DNA of 59,025 nucleotides from Hysterium pulicare CBS 123377 (lineage: Eukaryota > Ascomycota > Dothideomycetes > Hysteriales > Hysteriaceae), in contig AJFK01000330.1 in the NCBI GenBank assembly GCA_000467715.1, positions 1 to 59,025 on the forward strand, written 5' to 3'. Below the pieces are notes generated by a model, which did no database searches, was not told where the DNA came from, and saw nothing but the letters and a program-made list of their open reading frames with translations. A program made the translations under genes and the position numbers. Shown piece after piece: positions 12,067 to 22,421 of the stretch (its first letter is position 1; the number at the start of each line of letters is the position of its first letter).

Positions 12067-13626
12067 ATGTCTGCCGATAGTCCCCAGAATGGAGTCGTTG
12101 CGAAAAAGAGTCTGATTTTGAACGCCTTTGTGGAAATGTGCAGTGGCCACCAGTCCCCCGGGCTTTGGCAGCATCCGGATGATCAGTCTTCCCGGTTCAA
12201 TGATGTGGATCATTGGGTCGAACTTGCGAAGTTGCTCGAGGCAGCAAAGTTCCACGGCATATTCATTGCCGATGTCCTCGGAGGGTACGATGTATACAAA
12301 GGCCCCAAAAACCTAGAACCGGCCATCATCTCTGGGGCACAGTGGCCAGTAAATGAGCCCCTCGCTGTTATTCCTGCCATGGCTGCTGCCACAAAAAGCC
12401 TTGGGTTCGGAGTTACGGTCGCGACAACGTACGAACAACCTTATCATCTTGCCAGGCGGCTGTCGACCGTAGACCACTTAACGAATGGACGGCTAGGATG
12501 GAATATTGTCACTGGCTATCTGGACTCTGCAGCACGAAACCTCGGGCATACTCAGCAGCCGGGTCATGACGAGCGGTATACGATGGCGGAAGAGTATCTG
12601 CAAGTCATGTATAAACTCTGGGAGTCTTCGTGGAGGGACGACGCCGTGGTGTTGGATAGGAAGAAAGGAGTTTATACGTACCCCGACCGGATTCGGGAGA
12701 TCGATCATCAAGGAAAGTACTATACCGTGCCCGGTCCCCACATTTGCCAGCCTAGCCCCCAACGCACACCTGTGCTGCTACAGGCAGGGACTTCGAAAGC
12801 TGGCAAGACTTTTGCTGCACAGCACGCTGAAGCAATCTTTGTTGCTGGTCACAGTCCCGGTGTCATTGCGAAGAATGTGGCTGAAGTTCGTGAACTGGCA
12901 CAGAAAGAGTTTGGGCGAGATCCAACGAACATCAAGTTTCTGGCATTGATATGTCCAGTCATCGGTCGCACTGAACAGGAAGCCACGGAAAAGTTTAATG
13001 ACTATGCCCAATACGGTTCCATTGATGGTGCTCTGGCTTTATTTGGGGGCTGGACAGGTATTGATCTCGCGAATTACGGCGATGATGAGGAGTTAAGACA
13101 CGTCGAAAGCAACGCGATCCGGTGAGCGCTTCTTCGTCTGTTCAAATAACATGAGTCTGATCACATGTCTAGCTCGGCTGTCGAGGCCTGGTCAAAGGCT
13201 GCCCCAGGGATCCCAAAATGGACGAAGGAGACGGTAGGTCGCCATATTACTGTCGGTGGTTTGGGTGCTACAGTCGTTGGAACACCGTCCCATGTGGCCG
13301 ATGAATTTGAGAGGTGGGTACGCGAGGCGGACGTTGATGGCTTCAACATTGTAAGCGCTTGTCGTGTGATGTTCTCTCGTTCCAACCTAATGTATCACCA
13401 GGCATATGCCATCAAACCTGGAACGTTCGTCGACGTTGTTGAACTTTTACTTCCCGAGTTGAGAAAGAGAGGGCTGTTTTGGGATGACTATGCAGTACCA
13501 GGAGGGACCTACCGTGAAAACTTGTACAAGACTCCAGGTCAAAGCGGACCACTTTCAGAACATGTTGGGTCGAGCTACCGCTGGCGTGCTGGAGTTTCAG
13601 CTCAAGAGCATCAGATTCCGTCATGA
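12067..13626 (+). CDS. FMN-dependent monooxygenase, NtaA/SnaA/DszA (luciferase-like) family
   Basis: Family members use FMNH2 supplied by a separate reductase to oxidise substrates such as nitrilotriacetate, dibenzothiophene sulfone or pristinamycin precursors; the substrate here is unknown. Exons are 12067-13121, 13173-13350 and 13402-13626, split by two 51-nt introns. Together they give 485 residues, a little over the usual ~450. Visible family blocks are LNAFVEMCSGHQSPGLW at the N-terminus, FHGIFIADVLGGYDVY (~60-75), STVDHLTNGRLGWNIVTGYL (~140-160), HDERYTMAEEYLQVMYKLWE (~175-195), CQPSPQRTPVLLQAGTSKAG (~240) and AEAIFVAG. The C-terminal exons carry VVGTPSHVADEFERW and LLLPELRKRGL, also typical. 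No reductase partner is encoded nearby. It is divergent from the urea transporter. Confidence 0.9.
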
Positions 13627-14132
13627 AGGGTCCGAAGATCATGCTACGAAAACTGGAAAGCGGAGTGCGGCAAGGTATATGATTGTCTTATTACTCTCCT
13701 TAAGCACAAAAAGTGGGGCCCACGTTTTGATAGTGTGCACACCACATTTATTTACTTACTACCCGGACTTTTCACGATGGAAGCATCTCAGATTAATATT
13801 GTGGGTGGCATTTGAGCGATGCCCGTTTCGCGGCGCTAGCATTGATCATGTCAATGCAGGAAATCGTCTTCCGGTTCCTGGCTAAGGAGCTTCCCCACAC
13901 CCAAATCCTGGGTAACTCTTGGACGTAACTCCATCATCGATCTGATATCTAGGTCTTGACTCGGTAGCTTCAAGAGGCTTTCCAAATCATTCTTCTTTGT
14001 GGATATTGCCGCTTGAAAGCCGTCTAGACGGATGAGCTTTCACTGAGATGCATTGACCCCGTCTGACACCTTGAATTTCACCGTCATTCAACATTCCTAG
14101 GTTTAATCCCGAACGCGTCCAAGCTGGTGCGA
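13627..14132. other. Intergenic spacer
   Basis: About 500 bases hold the 3' flank of the monooxygenase and the promoter of the FAD dehydrogenase. A 133-codon ORF overlapping 13484-13885 is a shadow frame. No element was recognised. Confidence 0.5.
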
Positions 14133-15944
14133 ATGGCGGTTCGTCTTTGGCTTCGCTTATATCGGGGAGCTTTGGCCTTTAGGCCACTCGGAACACTATC
14201 TACAACTTCACCACTCACTACCCTACGCTTCAAACAGGGCCGGCATTTGAGAGCCTTCTATTCAGAGAATACGCCATTACCAGATGTCGCGAAACCAGAC
14301 GTCCTGATCGTCGGCAGCGGAGCAGCGGGCCTAACAGCCGCCATACGAACTCATTCCCACGGACTTTCACCGCTCATCGTTGAAAAAACATCTCATGTCG
14401 GCGGCACGTCCTCCTACTCCGGCGGAGGTCTCTGGATTCCGAATTCAGGCTTGCATCCCCATGTCGAGGACAGCTTTTCCGAAGCGCTTAAATACATGCA
14501 AACGGCTATCGGCGATGAGTTTCAAGCTGCTTCTCTGGGGCGCAAAACCGCGTTTCTGGAAAACGGACCGAGGATGGTGAGATTCTTACAGAACGAAGGA
14601 TTTAAATGGCAGCCCTCGCTAGGATACTCTGACTATTATCCTCTGCTCCCCGGGGGTAAGGCTAGCGGACGGAGTATTGAGGGACAGTTGTTCGATCTGA
14701 AGAGACTAGGGGACTGGCAAGAGAAGATCCGCAAGTCACCCAGGGTTCCTTTTCTTCCCATGTACACATTCGAAGGTGGCAGGATGTTTCGAGCGGGGAG
14801 TTCACTGGATGGGCTCTTGACCGCCATGAAGGTTGTGGTATGGAGACTGATGGGACAGAGACTACTTGGCAGAAACCCGGTTACAATGGGAATGTCGCTG
14901 GTGGGACAATTGTTGCATATGAATCTGCAAAGAAACATTCCCATATGGCTGAATGCTCCTTTGAAAGAACTCAGCGTGCAAAATGGAGCGGTCACTGGAG
15001 CTATCGTCATACAAGACGGGGCAGAAGTCAGGATCCAAGCTCGCAGAGGAGTCATACTAGCTGCCGGAGGCTTTGCCCGGAACGAAGAAATGCGAAAGCA
15101 ATACCAGAAACCTCCAGGCGCGGTCGCAAAGTCATTGACATCACCCGATGACAAAGGTGATGCCATCTCTGCCGCCATGAAAGTTGGAGCCGCCACAGAG
15201 CTCATGGACGAAGCATGGTGGGGTCCCACAATCGTGGATGGAACGGGCAAACCTTTCTGGACTCAGTTCGAGCGTGGACTCCCTCATTCAATGATAGTAG
15301 ATAAAGCTGGAAAAAGGTTCCTCAACGAAGCGCAAGCGTACACGCGCTTTGTTCACGAACAGTTCGATCACCACGAGAAAACTTCCATGGGGATTCCTGC
15401 TTTCCTTATCCTCGATTCTAGACATCGGACGAGATATGTTTTAGCGGGAATGATGCCAGGAAAACTTCCTCAGAAAGCCCTAGATTCTGGATTAATCGTG
15501 AAAGCGGATACACTTTCTGAACTGGCAAAGAAACTAGATATCGATGAAAACGGACTTCTTGCCTCAGCTGCACGATTTAACTCTATGGCAACAAAAGGTA
15601 TCGATGGAGACTTCAACAGAGGTGCTAACTCCTATGATAGTTTCTTCGGTGACTCAAAGTACAAGCCGAATGCTAACCTGGGGACGATTGAAAAGTCGCC
15701 TTTTTATGGTGCGAGGGTTTTTCCTGGCGACTTAGGTACGAAGGGTGGAGTCCTCACCGATGAATATGCCAGGGCGCTGAGGGCCGACGGCAGTGTGGTG
15801 TCGGGTCTTTATGCCGTTGGGAACAGCTCTGCAACTGTTATGGGGAGAGAGTATATTGGTGCCGGCAGTACACTAGGTCCAGCACTTACTTTTGCTTTTA
15901 TCGCTGCTGATCACATGGCTTCGAGTTACGTGAGGATGGTATAA
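14133..15944 (+). CDS. FAD-dependent 3-ketosteroid-delta1-dehydrogenase-like (FAD_binding_2) protein
   Basis: Family members introduce a C1-C2 double bond in 3-ketosteroids or related ketones using FAD. The gene has no introns and encodes 603 residues. A Rossmann dinucleotide motif VLIVGSGAAGLTAA lies at ~57-70, followed by the family block GGTSSYSGGGLWIPN at ~90-104 and ILAAGGFARN at ~310. Near the end is MGREYIGAGSTLGPALTFAF, where the Tyr and Gly correspond to the conserved KstD catalytic/anion-hole block. The first ~50 residues are rich in Arg, Leu, Ser and Thr and contain no acidic residue, which resembles a mitochondrial presequence not usual in bacterial KstD. The ATG at 14133 is preferred over an upstream non-ATG. 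True steroid activity is not shown; a terpenoid or other enone substrate is possible. Confidence 0.8.
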   Translation: MAVRLWLRLYRGALAFRPLGTLSTTSPLTTLRFKQGRHLRAFYSENTPLPDVAKPDVLIVGSGAAGLTAAIRTHSHGLSPLIVEKTSHVGGTSSYSGGGLWIPNSGLHPHVEDSFSEALKYMQTAIGDEFQAASLGRKTAFLENGPRMVRFLQNEGFKWQPSLGYSDYYPLLPGGKASGRSIEGQLFDLKRLGDWQEKIRKSPRVPFLPMYTFEGGRMFRAGSSLDGLLTAMKVVVWRLMGQRLLGRNPVTMGMSLVGQLLHMNLQRNIPIWLNAPLKELSVQNGAVTGAIVIQDGAEVRIQARRGVILAAGGFARNEEMRKQYQKPPGAVAKSLTSPDDKGDAISAAMKVGAATELMDEAWWGPTIVDGTGKPFWTQFERGLPHSMIVDKAGKRFLNEAQAYTRFVHEQFDHHEKTSMGIPAFLILDSRHRTRYVLAGMMPGKLPQKALDSGLIVKADTLSELAKKLDIDENGLLASAARFNSMATKGIDGDFNRGANSYDSFFGDSKYKPNANLGTIEKSPFYGARVFPGDLGTKGGVLTDEYARALRADGSVVSGLYAVGNSSATVMGREYIGAGSTLGPALTFAFIAADHMASSYVRMV

Positions 15945-16549
15945 GGACAGCTGGAAGGGGACTACCAATTCAGCTATGAGCACTTGATATAACGTGTAAC
16001 ATAAAATGGTAGATGTTAGGAAGCTTAAAATCAAATCAGATTAACAAAGAAAGGATCTTACTATGGAGCACGGTGGGCTGGGTATCATTTTTAGTAGTGC
16101 TCGGACTTCTATGACCATACAAGCCTAAAGAGAGATTCCGACTACTATTTTCACACCTTGTGCCAAGCCTAAACTGGGTTTGTGGGTTGGTAATAAAGCA
16201 GATGGCAGACGCAGGCCCGTCTTCCAAAAACGAACACCAACAGGCTACTAAGTATAGTTTTTACGCACGTTGGGGGTATAGAAAGGCACGCTAGGCCTGG
16301 GTCGAGAAGGCCGAAGCCTGGTCTCATCGAAAGAATCGTTCACGCCGCACCTATGAAACACTCTAGTGTCATCGGCGAATGAATCATATAATCCTATTTA
16401 GGCGTGTACCGGAAAGATAAGCTGTTCCACCTGTTACACTTGTTTTGCTTATTTTTTCAGGCACCAATAAATAACCCACGTCATCACATCTCGCTCTCCT
16501 ACCTACTCGGGAATATTAATAATAGATATTGATAAGCAATTCAAACTTG
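15945..16549. other. Intergenic spacer
   Basis: About 600 bases hold the 3' flank of the FAD dehydrogenase and the upstream region of the ankyrin gene. A minus-strand 63-codon ORF is not supported. No repeat or RNA gene was recognised. Confidence 0.5.
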
Positions 16550-17504
16550 ATGGAATACCCCCATTCTCCACCTCCACTTGATCGTGGGCCGGGATTTTCG
16601 TTTACTGAGCTCTCCGACCCAAACGACCCCACAGTGCTGCCCTTTCTAGAAGCCTGCGAAAAGCCTAATCTTGAGCTCGTGAAAGCTCTTGTTGAGAACC
16701 GCGATCCCAATGATGGATCACTCACCTGTGGGCTTAACCGCGCCATGGCGGCAGGTCGCCTTGACACCGCAAGATACCTGCTCGCCAGAGGCACAAAATG
16801 GGATGCTTTTACAATCTTCAAGGCCCATTCTGTTCCTGCATTTGAGTTGTTAGTTGAGTTTGGTTTCCAAATGAATGATCCATTGCCATTTGGCCACGTG
16901 GTTCTACCGTATATAATCCCTAGTCCATCATCTCGAGAAGTACTTACGAATTTACAGCGCAGCCGTTGCTCGAAACGATGAAGCTTTAGTACGATTCTTT
17001 CTCTCCAAGGGCGCCGATCCAAACATCGGAGCACCTATCCATACCACAAGTTCAACTACCATGCTCCCAGAAGCCAACTCTGGCGCCGCCCTAGACGCTG
17101 CCGCTGCAAATAGCACCCCTGCCATTTTCTCTCTTCTGCTGAAACATGGTGCCAATCTTTCCTATGCGATGCCTTTACAGTCTGCTGCTGGCGTCCCTCC
17201 AGATCGTACTCCTGGAGAGCGTATCCCAATGATGGAGTATCTATTGGCCCTAGGACTCAATGTTGATGCGGAAAAAACGGATGCTTCATGGCCGGATCAG
17301 CGCGGCACGCCGCTATTTCATGCGACTAAGTGGGGGAGGTCGGAGGAGGCAAGATGGTTACTTGAGCATGGCGCAGATCCGGACAAGAAGATGAACTCGG
17401 GTTATACGCCGAGGGAGTACGCGCAGGAAACGAGGATATCCGCCATAATGGAGCTGTTCGATGATCACACTGGGTTCCATTCCCTAGAGACGAGGAAACA
17501 ATAA
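16550..17504 (+). CDS. Ankyrin-repeat protein
   Basis: Predicted soluble 301-residue protein built mostly of ankyrin repeats, a protein-protein interaction fold with no catalytic role. Exons are 16550-16908 and 16958-17504, with a 49-nt intron; the join gives LPAAVARNDEALVRFFLSKG, a perfect repeat consensus. At least five repeats can be picked out: around LEACEKPNLELVKALVE, RAMAAGRLDTARYLLARG, ARNDEALVRFFLSKGADPN, AAANSTPAIFSLLLKHGANL and ATKWGRSEEARWLLEHGADP. The first ATG of the frame is at 16550. No other domain is present, so it may be a stand-alone adaptor of the kind that is common and fast-evolving in fungi. Confidence 0.85.
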
Positions 17505-17660
17505 ATTATATGCTATATTAGATAAGGTGATCAAAATGGTTCGCGATATATATGATTTACTTCATACAGATTGTCTCCGTCATAATGTGGTTTTTTTGGA
17601 ATGTGGAAAAACATCCAACTTCTCCCATTGCCTAATCAAATTCACATTTCCAGTTCAAGT

Positions 17661-17873
17661 CTAAGCTGCTGTGATCCCATCCAGTTTGTTCATCAAATCC
17701 ACTTCGATACTAGCGCGACGAGCATTGCAATTTACGATATCGTGGTAGCCAAACGCCCTGAGCCCATGCATATATGAAATGAAAATCCCTGGTATCTCCT
17801 CGGCATGAAACACATCCCTCAGGGCACTCGCACCAGCAGAGGCAATAGCAAATGGATTGGGACTCCAAAGCAA
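17661..17873 (-). pseudogene. Remnant of MFS efflux transporter C-terminus
   Basis: A 70-codon minus-strand ORF reads NPFAIASAGASALRDVF, then HAEEIPGIFISYMHGLRAFG. This matches the end of fungal DHA-type MFS drug or metabolite exporters, which carry NPxxxxxxGAxxLRxxF...PGIxxxYMxGL before the last helix. After that point the sequence drifts into charged residues and the terminal helix is lost. Nothing upstream encodes the rest of the transporter. It is therefore read as a truncated relic rather than a gene. The identification rests on about 35 residues only. Confidence 0.45.
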
Positions 17874-18350
17874 TTCCGTACCCTTGACGAATATCTACCC
17901 GGACGGGTTGTAGATGCTAGTGAGCTGTGAGTGTAAATGGTTGTAGATGACTCTGAAGGCTAAAGAGGCGTAGCGGGTGGTTAGTCATAGTGAGTGACAT
18001 TCGGCATGGGCCTTACGATCCCGAAGCACGAACTTCTTCTTTGCATGGAGCCTACCCGTCCAGGATTTGCCGCAATCAGCCTGACCAGTGACTTCTATTC
18101 ATGGCCGAAGGAACGCCGCGCCGCCCATGAGAGGGGCCAAAAGTACGTGTTCAACGCTATTTGGGTGCTCATATATGAACGCAGGATAAGCTAGCAGGAA
18201 GGATTAGATGCTTGTGCAGAAGAAATCAGGAAGTATTTTGTCAAGTACGTGGATATCGTTGAGGCTACAAAGAACGATCTCAGTCGAAGACATTATGTAT
18301 AGCCACGTGGGAAACTTGGTGTGGAAGCATCTATTGTCCAAGATATCACA
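17841..18350 (+). pseudogene. Remnant of class I terpene cyclase (fungal di/sesterterpene-type)
   Basis: Several collinear segments match fungal class I terpene synthases. First comes WIGTPKQFRTLDEYLPGRVV (17850-17910), then a GTGAGT donor-like site, then FGMGLTIPKHELLLCME and SLTSDFYSWPKERRAAHERG followed by VFNAIWVLIYE (17994-18190). The SDFYSWPKE block is the metal-binding NSE motif (NDxxSxxxE) with its first Asn changed to Ser. The frame is then cut by a TAG at 18192-18194. It continues as EGLDACAEEIRKYFVKYVDI, then a second TAG near 18300, then GNLVW and, one frame away, YCPRYH, the conserved C-terminal block. The N-terminal half with the DDxxD motif is absent. The gene is clearly dead but recent enough to read. 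Confidence 0.7.
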
Positions 18351-18869
18351 ATGAAACACACGGAATGGAGTGAGTTATGGGGCATTTGACATTTGCAACT
18401 ATTTCGATAGACAGATAACGTGCCACCACTGCCAGTGACTCACTAGCTTTACGGAAGATCAGCAAACGGTAGCGGATGGAGCCTCACCGGTGCACCGGGG
18501 CCTGGTGGTATTTTGCGGCACAGCACCAACCAACAACCCCATGGCTTCACCTACCAATGTTCCACGGAAAATCATGCATCACGAATCCTTCGGACTGCGA
18601 CAATATATCTGATTATGCGCTGATGATGCAAGTGTCAGCTGTTTTTGGGGCCCATGTATAGCCGGAGTCCTACTAGCTCTGCTGCATGTTGATCAGGATA
18701 ATCACTCAACTGGCCACGACTTGCCTACAGCCAAACATGTCACCAACGGCACATACATTTCCTGTCATGGGCAACTCCACCCCCGAAAGATATTGGAAGT
18801 CTAACTCCAAGCGGTGTTCGTTCTTTATTGCAAAAGCTCATAAATAGTTTTTCAATTGCGCCGCATCGA
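18351..18869. other. Intergenic spacer
   Basis: About 500 bases lie between the cyclase remnant and the P450 3' end. A 61-codon ORF at 18476-18661 has no resemblance to a prenyltransferase domain and is not called. Confidence 0.45.
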
Positions 18870-20493
18870 TCAACTATCCCTGGTTTTCAACCTTACCTCG
18901 ATCGGTCTCTTCTCCACAAGCAAAAATGTCCTCAGATCTTCCCAATTCGGCTTTTTCCCCTCCACAGCCTTCATATCGAATGCCCATACCAGCCGCGTGA
19001 GTATCAGTTGCATTTCCGCCCAAGCGAGATGTTTCCCCATACATGATCGCGGGCCAACCATGAATGTCTGTATAGCATCCCGATTATCCTTGAAGAAAGG
19101 TGAGTTTGACTCTTTGTAAGCCTCAGGTAACCAACGTTCCGGAAGGAACGTCGTGGCCGAGTGAAAGCGGCTCGGGTCGCGATTCAACGAGTACACTTGC
19201 ATAGATACAAGGGTCTGGTAGAGAAGTCAGTTTGGAGTTAACTAATATGAGAACGAAGTTGATAGGGGGGAGTCTTACGCCTTCTGGTAGCCATGTTCCA
19301 CATACTGTGTCTCCGCCCACTGGAACCCGTCGAGGCAATACCCACGGAATAGGAGGACAGAGACGTAAACCTTCGTTGATGACAGCATTGAGGTACGGCA
19401 TGTCTTTTACTGCTGCTAGATTGATGTCGGCGTCTCGTGCAAATGCTACGCGCGCTTCCTTTACCAGAAGAGCGAGTTTCTCCGGATTCGCCACGAGGTA
19501 ATTCAGTGTACCACCAAGGGCAGTCGCCGTCGTCTCGCTTCCTGCAATGGTGAGAACCATGAACGTTGCGTTGATTTCGTCAACCGACATTCCCTTGTCG
19601 GTATCCCTCAGTGCATGAGATATAATGTCAGGCCGTTCGACCTCCCAGTTCATACGACGTTGCACCTTTTCAACAATTTGTTGGAAATGATCTTTCTGCA
19701 TTCTCTTCAACGAGGGTGGTATGCAAAGCATCAACAAGAAGTCGATTAGCGGATAGAAGCGTGCAGCTGTGATAAACGAAGCTGCTTTGGTTGTGTTGAA
19801 CAGGAGGGATACCCAGGGATGATATTTCGAGTTCTCCAGACAGCCAAAGGACTCTCCAAACCCCAGATCTCCAAAGATGTCAAACGTAGTGAAGTTTAAC
19901 CATGGCCAAATATCGATACTAGCGCCCTGACTGTCACCTACTTCTTCAACTTTTTCGTGCAAACGCTCGATCAATAGGCCCACATATCTTTTCACAATAG
20001 GCTCCTGAGCTCGCAACGCACGTTCTGTAAAACCGGGAGACAGATGTTTACGCATGCGAGAGTGAACCTCTGGGTCTATGGCGCTGGTGATCGATTCCGG
20101 AAAACCCGGTTGCTTTTCCCACCAAAGCGGCTCTTTTAGGAATTGCTTATGGCCCTGACGGACTTGGAAAATTTCAGTCCACGCATCTGGATGGTCAAAT
20201 GTTACTTCATCCGGTGCAATGCGCAAAATGGGCCCATATCTTCGATGAAGCTTCTCGATGTCGTGAACCAGCGTCCCTCTAATGAGCGCGCGAATGAATG
20301 GAAGACGAGATGCTGACCAACTGCGCGGGCCTGGGACTTTTGACAACGGGTGGAAAAACAGATAGTATATAACTTTGCCAAAAGGATACTGTCTGAAGTC
20401 AGTAGGTAGGCAGCGGTATCACGAGTGTAACTGTCTTACAGCTAGTAATACAAATATGCAGAAGCTGAATGAGGGAGAGATGGCTTGGAACAT
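18870..20493 (-). CDS. Cytochrome P450 monooxygenase
   Basis: Microsomal haem monooxygenase; substrate unknown. Three exons, 20493-20440, 20388-19279 and 19214-18870 (introns of 51 and 64 nt), give 502 residues. The short first exon supplies the membrane anchor (MFQAISPSFSFCIFVLLA) and the join produces YYLFFHPLSKVPGP, the typical fungal start of the globular domain. Other hallmarks are the I-helix AGSETTAT, the K-helix ExxR (EGLRL), the PERW block and the haem loop FMVGPRSCMGKHLAW with the ligand Cys. All catalytic elements are intact. The AGSETT helix and TFLPERW block resemble clans that act in secondary metabolism. It is divergent from the frameshifted SDR and adjacent to the terpene cyclase remnant. 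Confidence 0.93.
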
Positions 20494-21183
20494 GACGTCG
20501 GTTGTGGAAACGTTTCAATTTCAAATATTGAAGAACGAGAAGGTACAAGTCTTCACTATAAAGTAGAACAATCTCTCAGCGGTTATAAAACAGAAGTTTC
20601 TAGCTGCCTTGAAACATTCATGATCCGATGTAGCCTTTCAGAAAGTGAGAGACGGTGGTGTCAGCAATGGCCGTAGGAGGGGAAGTTTCTTTGAGAGACG
20701 CCGTCGACCAGCATGTTCGGTTCAATACCACCAACCACCACTTTCTGCTGCGCCACAAAGTAAGACGATACATTGTTGACAGCCATCGGGAAACGATAAA
20801 CCCTTCTACGCAGATAGAAAGTCACGTATTAGCGATGAGATCCTCCATGTTGCGATCTCACAAGACTTACAACGACAGTATTTTTTCAATTATTGAATCA
20901 GTAGAAGTACAAGTTCTATGTGTTCCGGCTAACCCGACACCGTGGTGCAGGCTAAAGTCACTAGTCAATAACACAACTAGCTCCGAGACTGCAGCTGAAT
21001 AACCTTTCTCGGTCATCAGCGTGCGGTTCTCTTCTCGCGAAACGCCAACTCCTTCACTCGTCGTGGTTTCTAACACCTTGAATAAGCCGTAGTCTGAGTA
21101 ACACGTACCTTTCCTGTACGCTCTTGGGCGAATGTTCCGATTTGTTAGCTGTCGAACCGGAACTGGCGTCAAATTGAGAGAAA
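20494..21183. promoter_or_regulatory. Divergent promoter region between P450 and SDR
   Basis: These 690 bases separate the P450 start (minus) and the SDR start (plus). Small ORFs in it show no family resemblance. No clear regulator site could be singled out by eye. Confidence 0.35.
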
Positions 21184-22150
21184 ATGATGGGGCTAAGGAC
21201 CTTGAGTGGTGTTGCTCTCGTTGCTAGTGTAAGCATAATTTGGCCAGTCCATTTACTTCGTTCATTTACAGAATGTAGGCCGCTAGTGGAATTGGCGAAG
21301 ACACTGCGCTTGCATTCACTGAAGCCGGTTGTGCCTCAGTCGCCGTGGCAGATCTTAATGAAGAGGGGGCTCGGAAAACAGCAGAAGAGAGCAGGAAATA
21401 CGGCACGGATCCTGACTATCGAGTCTTCTCGATCAAGGTGGACGTTGCCGATTCAGAGAGTGTCCAAAAGATGGTCGACACGACACTTAGGGAATCTGGT
21501 GGCAGAACAGACTACTTCGTGAACTCTGCAGGCGTGATTCAAAGACTTCATGCTACCTTCAATAATATGAAGACGATACTGATGGAGTGCTAGATACCTA
21601 ACATGTCAAGTTACCCAATATCAAGCGTCAACTTAGAACATCTCAATCACGTGCTTAATGTCAACGTCAACGGTACCGTGAATTGCATGCGCGCCGTATC
21701 CAAGGCGATGAAGTCTCAGGAACCTCTCACATATACGCCGACAACTCCACGTACAAGTAGAAAGCCCCCCCGTCTTGTCGGCCGGGGCGTGATCGTGAAC
21801 CTCGGTTCTGCAGCTTCTGTGATGGCGAACTCCGGGAATATCTCCTACGTCTCCGCCAAACATGCCGTCCTCGGCGCCACCAAAGTGGCTGCACTTGATC
21901 TCGCAAAACATATGATCCGCGTTAACGTCGTTTTGCCGGTTGTGTGGATACGCCGATGATGGCACAAACTGTCGAACGCATACCTCAGATGCCGGAGATG
22001 ATGGCGCAGCGAATCCCTTTTCAGCGCATGGCAACCGTTGATGAGATCGTTGATACGATCATTCATATTTGCAGTCCATCTGCAAGTTGTATGACAGGCG
22101 CTGCAGTTGTCATTGACGGAGGCATGACCCTTTCGACGGCACGGTTATGA
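21184..22150 (+). pseudogene. Short-chain dehydrogenase/reductase with one-base frameshift
   Basis: SDR enzymes reduce or oxidise alcohols and ketones with NAD(P). Exons 21184-21228, 21279-21533 and from 21594 (introns 50 and 60 nt) give LSGVALVASAASGIGEDTA, then VDVADSESVQKMVD, NSAGIPNMSSYPISSVNL, NLGSAASVM and the catalytic YVSAK. At 21938-21940 the frame is lost: the sequence encodes VVLP then runs to TGA at 21957-21959. Inserting nothing but reading one base over continues with VDTPMMAQTVERI and GAAVVIDGGMTLS to a stop at 22150, the normal SDR ending. One G appears to be missing from the PG codons. The cofactor loop also has Ala-Ser where TG is usual. Either a recent pseudogene or a base-calling error. 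Confidence 0.8.
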
Positions 22151-22421
22151 GACCCTACTTCTGTGAGCAGGCCCGAATAATATAAGGAAAGGAATAAGAG
22201 CGGGACAATGTCCAAGAAGGTCAATGTATGAGCTCAGCAATCATGGACTTGATTGCTTGATGGCGCTATTCTCGGCATGACACATGGAGTAGCTTTTGAG
22301 GCGGCACATAAATTTTCTCTCGTATCAGTCGATCTGTGTCAATGGAAAGATTCGAATGCATCAGTAACCTATCTTCTCCGATAGCATTGGAGGCAGTCTC
22401 CCATGAAGCCCCACTCAGCGG

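Noticed and set aside
14636-15250. 204-codon minus-strand ORF
   Set aside because: Antisense shadow of the KstD-like gene.
16529-16549. Non-ATG extension of the ankyrin gene frame
   Set aside because: The first ATG is at 16550, and the upstream codons follow a TTG in AT-rich leader sequence.
18476-18661. ORF downstream of the cyclase relic as its prenyltransferase domain
   Set aside because: It has no Asp-rich prenyltransferase motif; the composition looks random.
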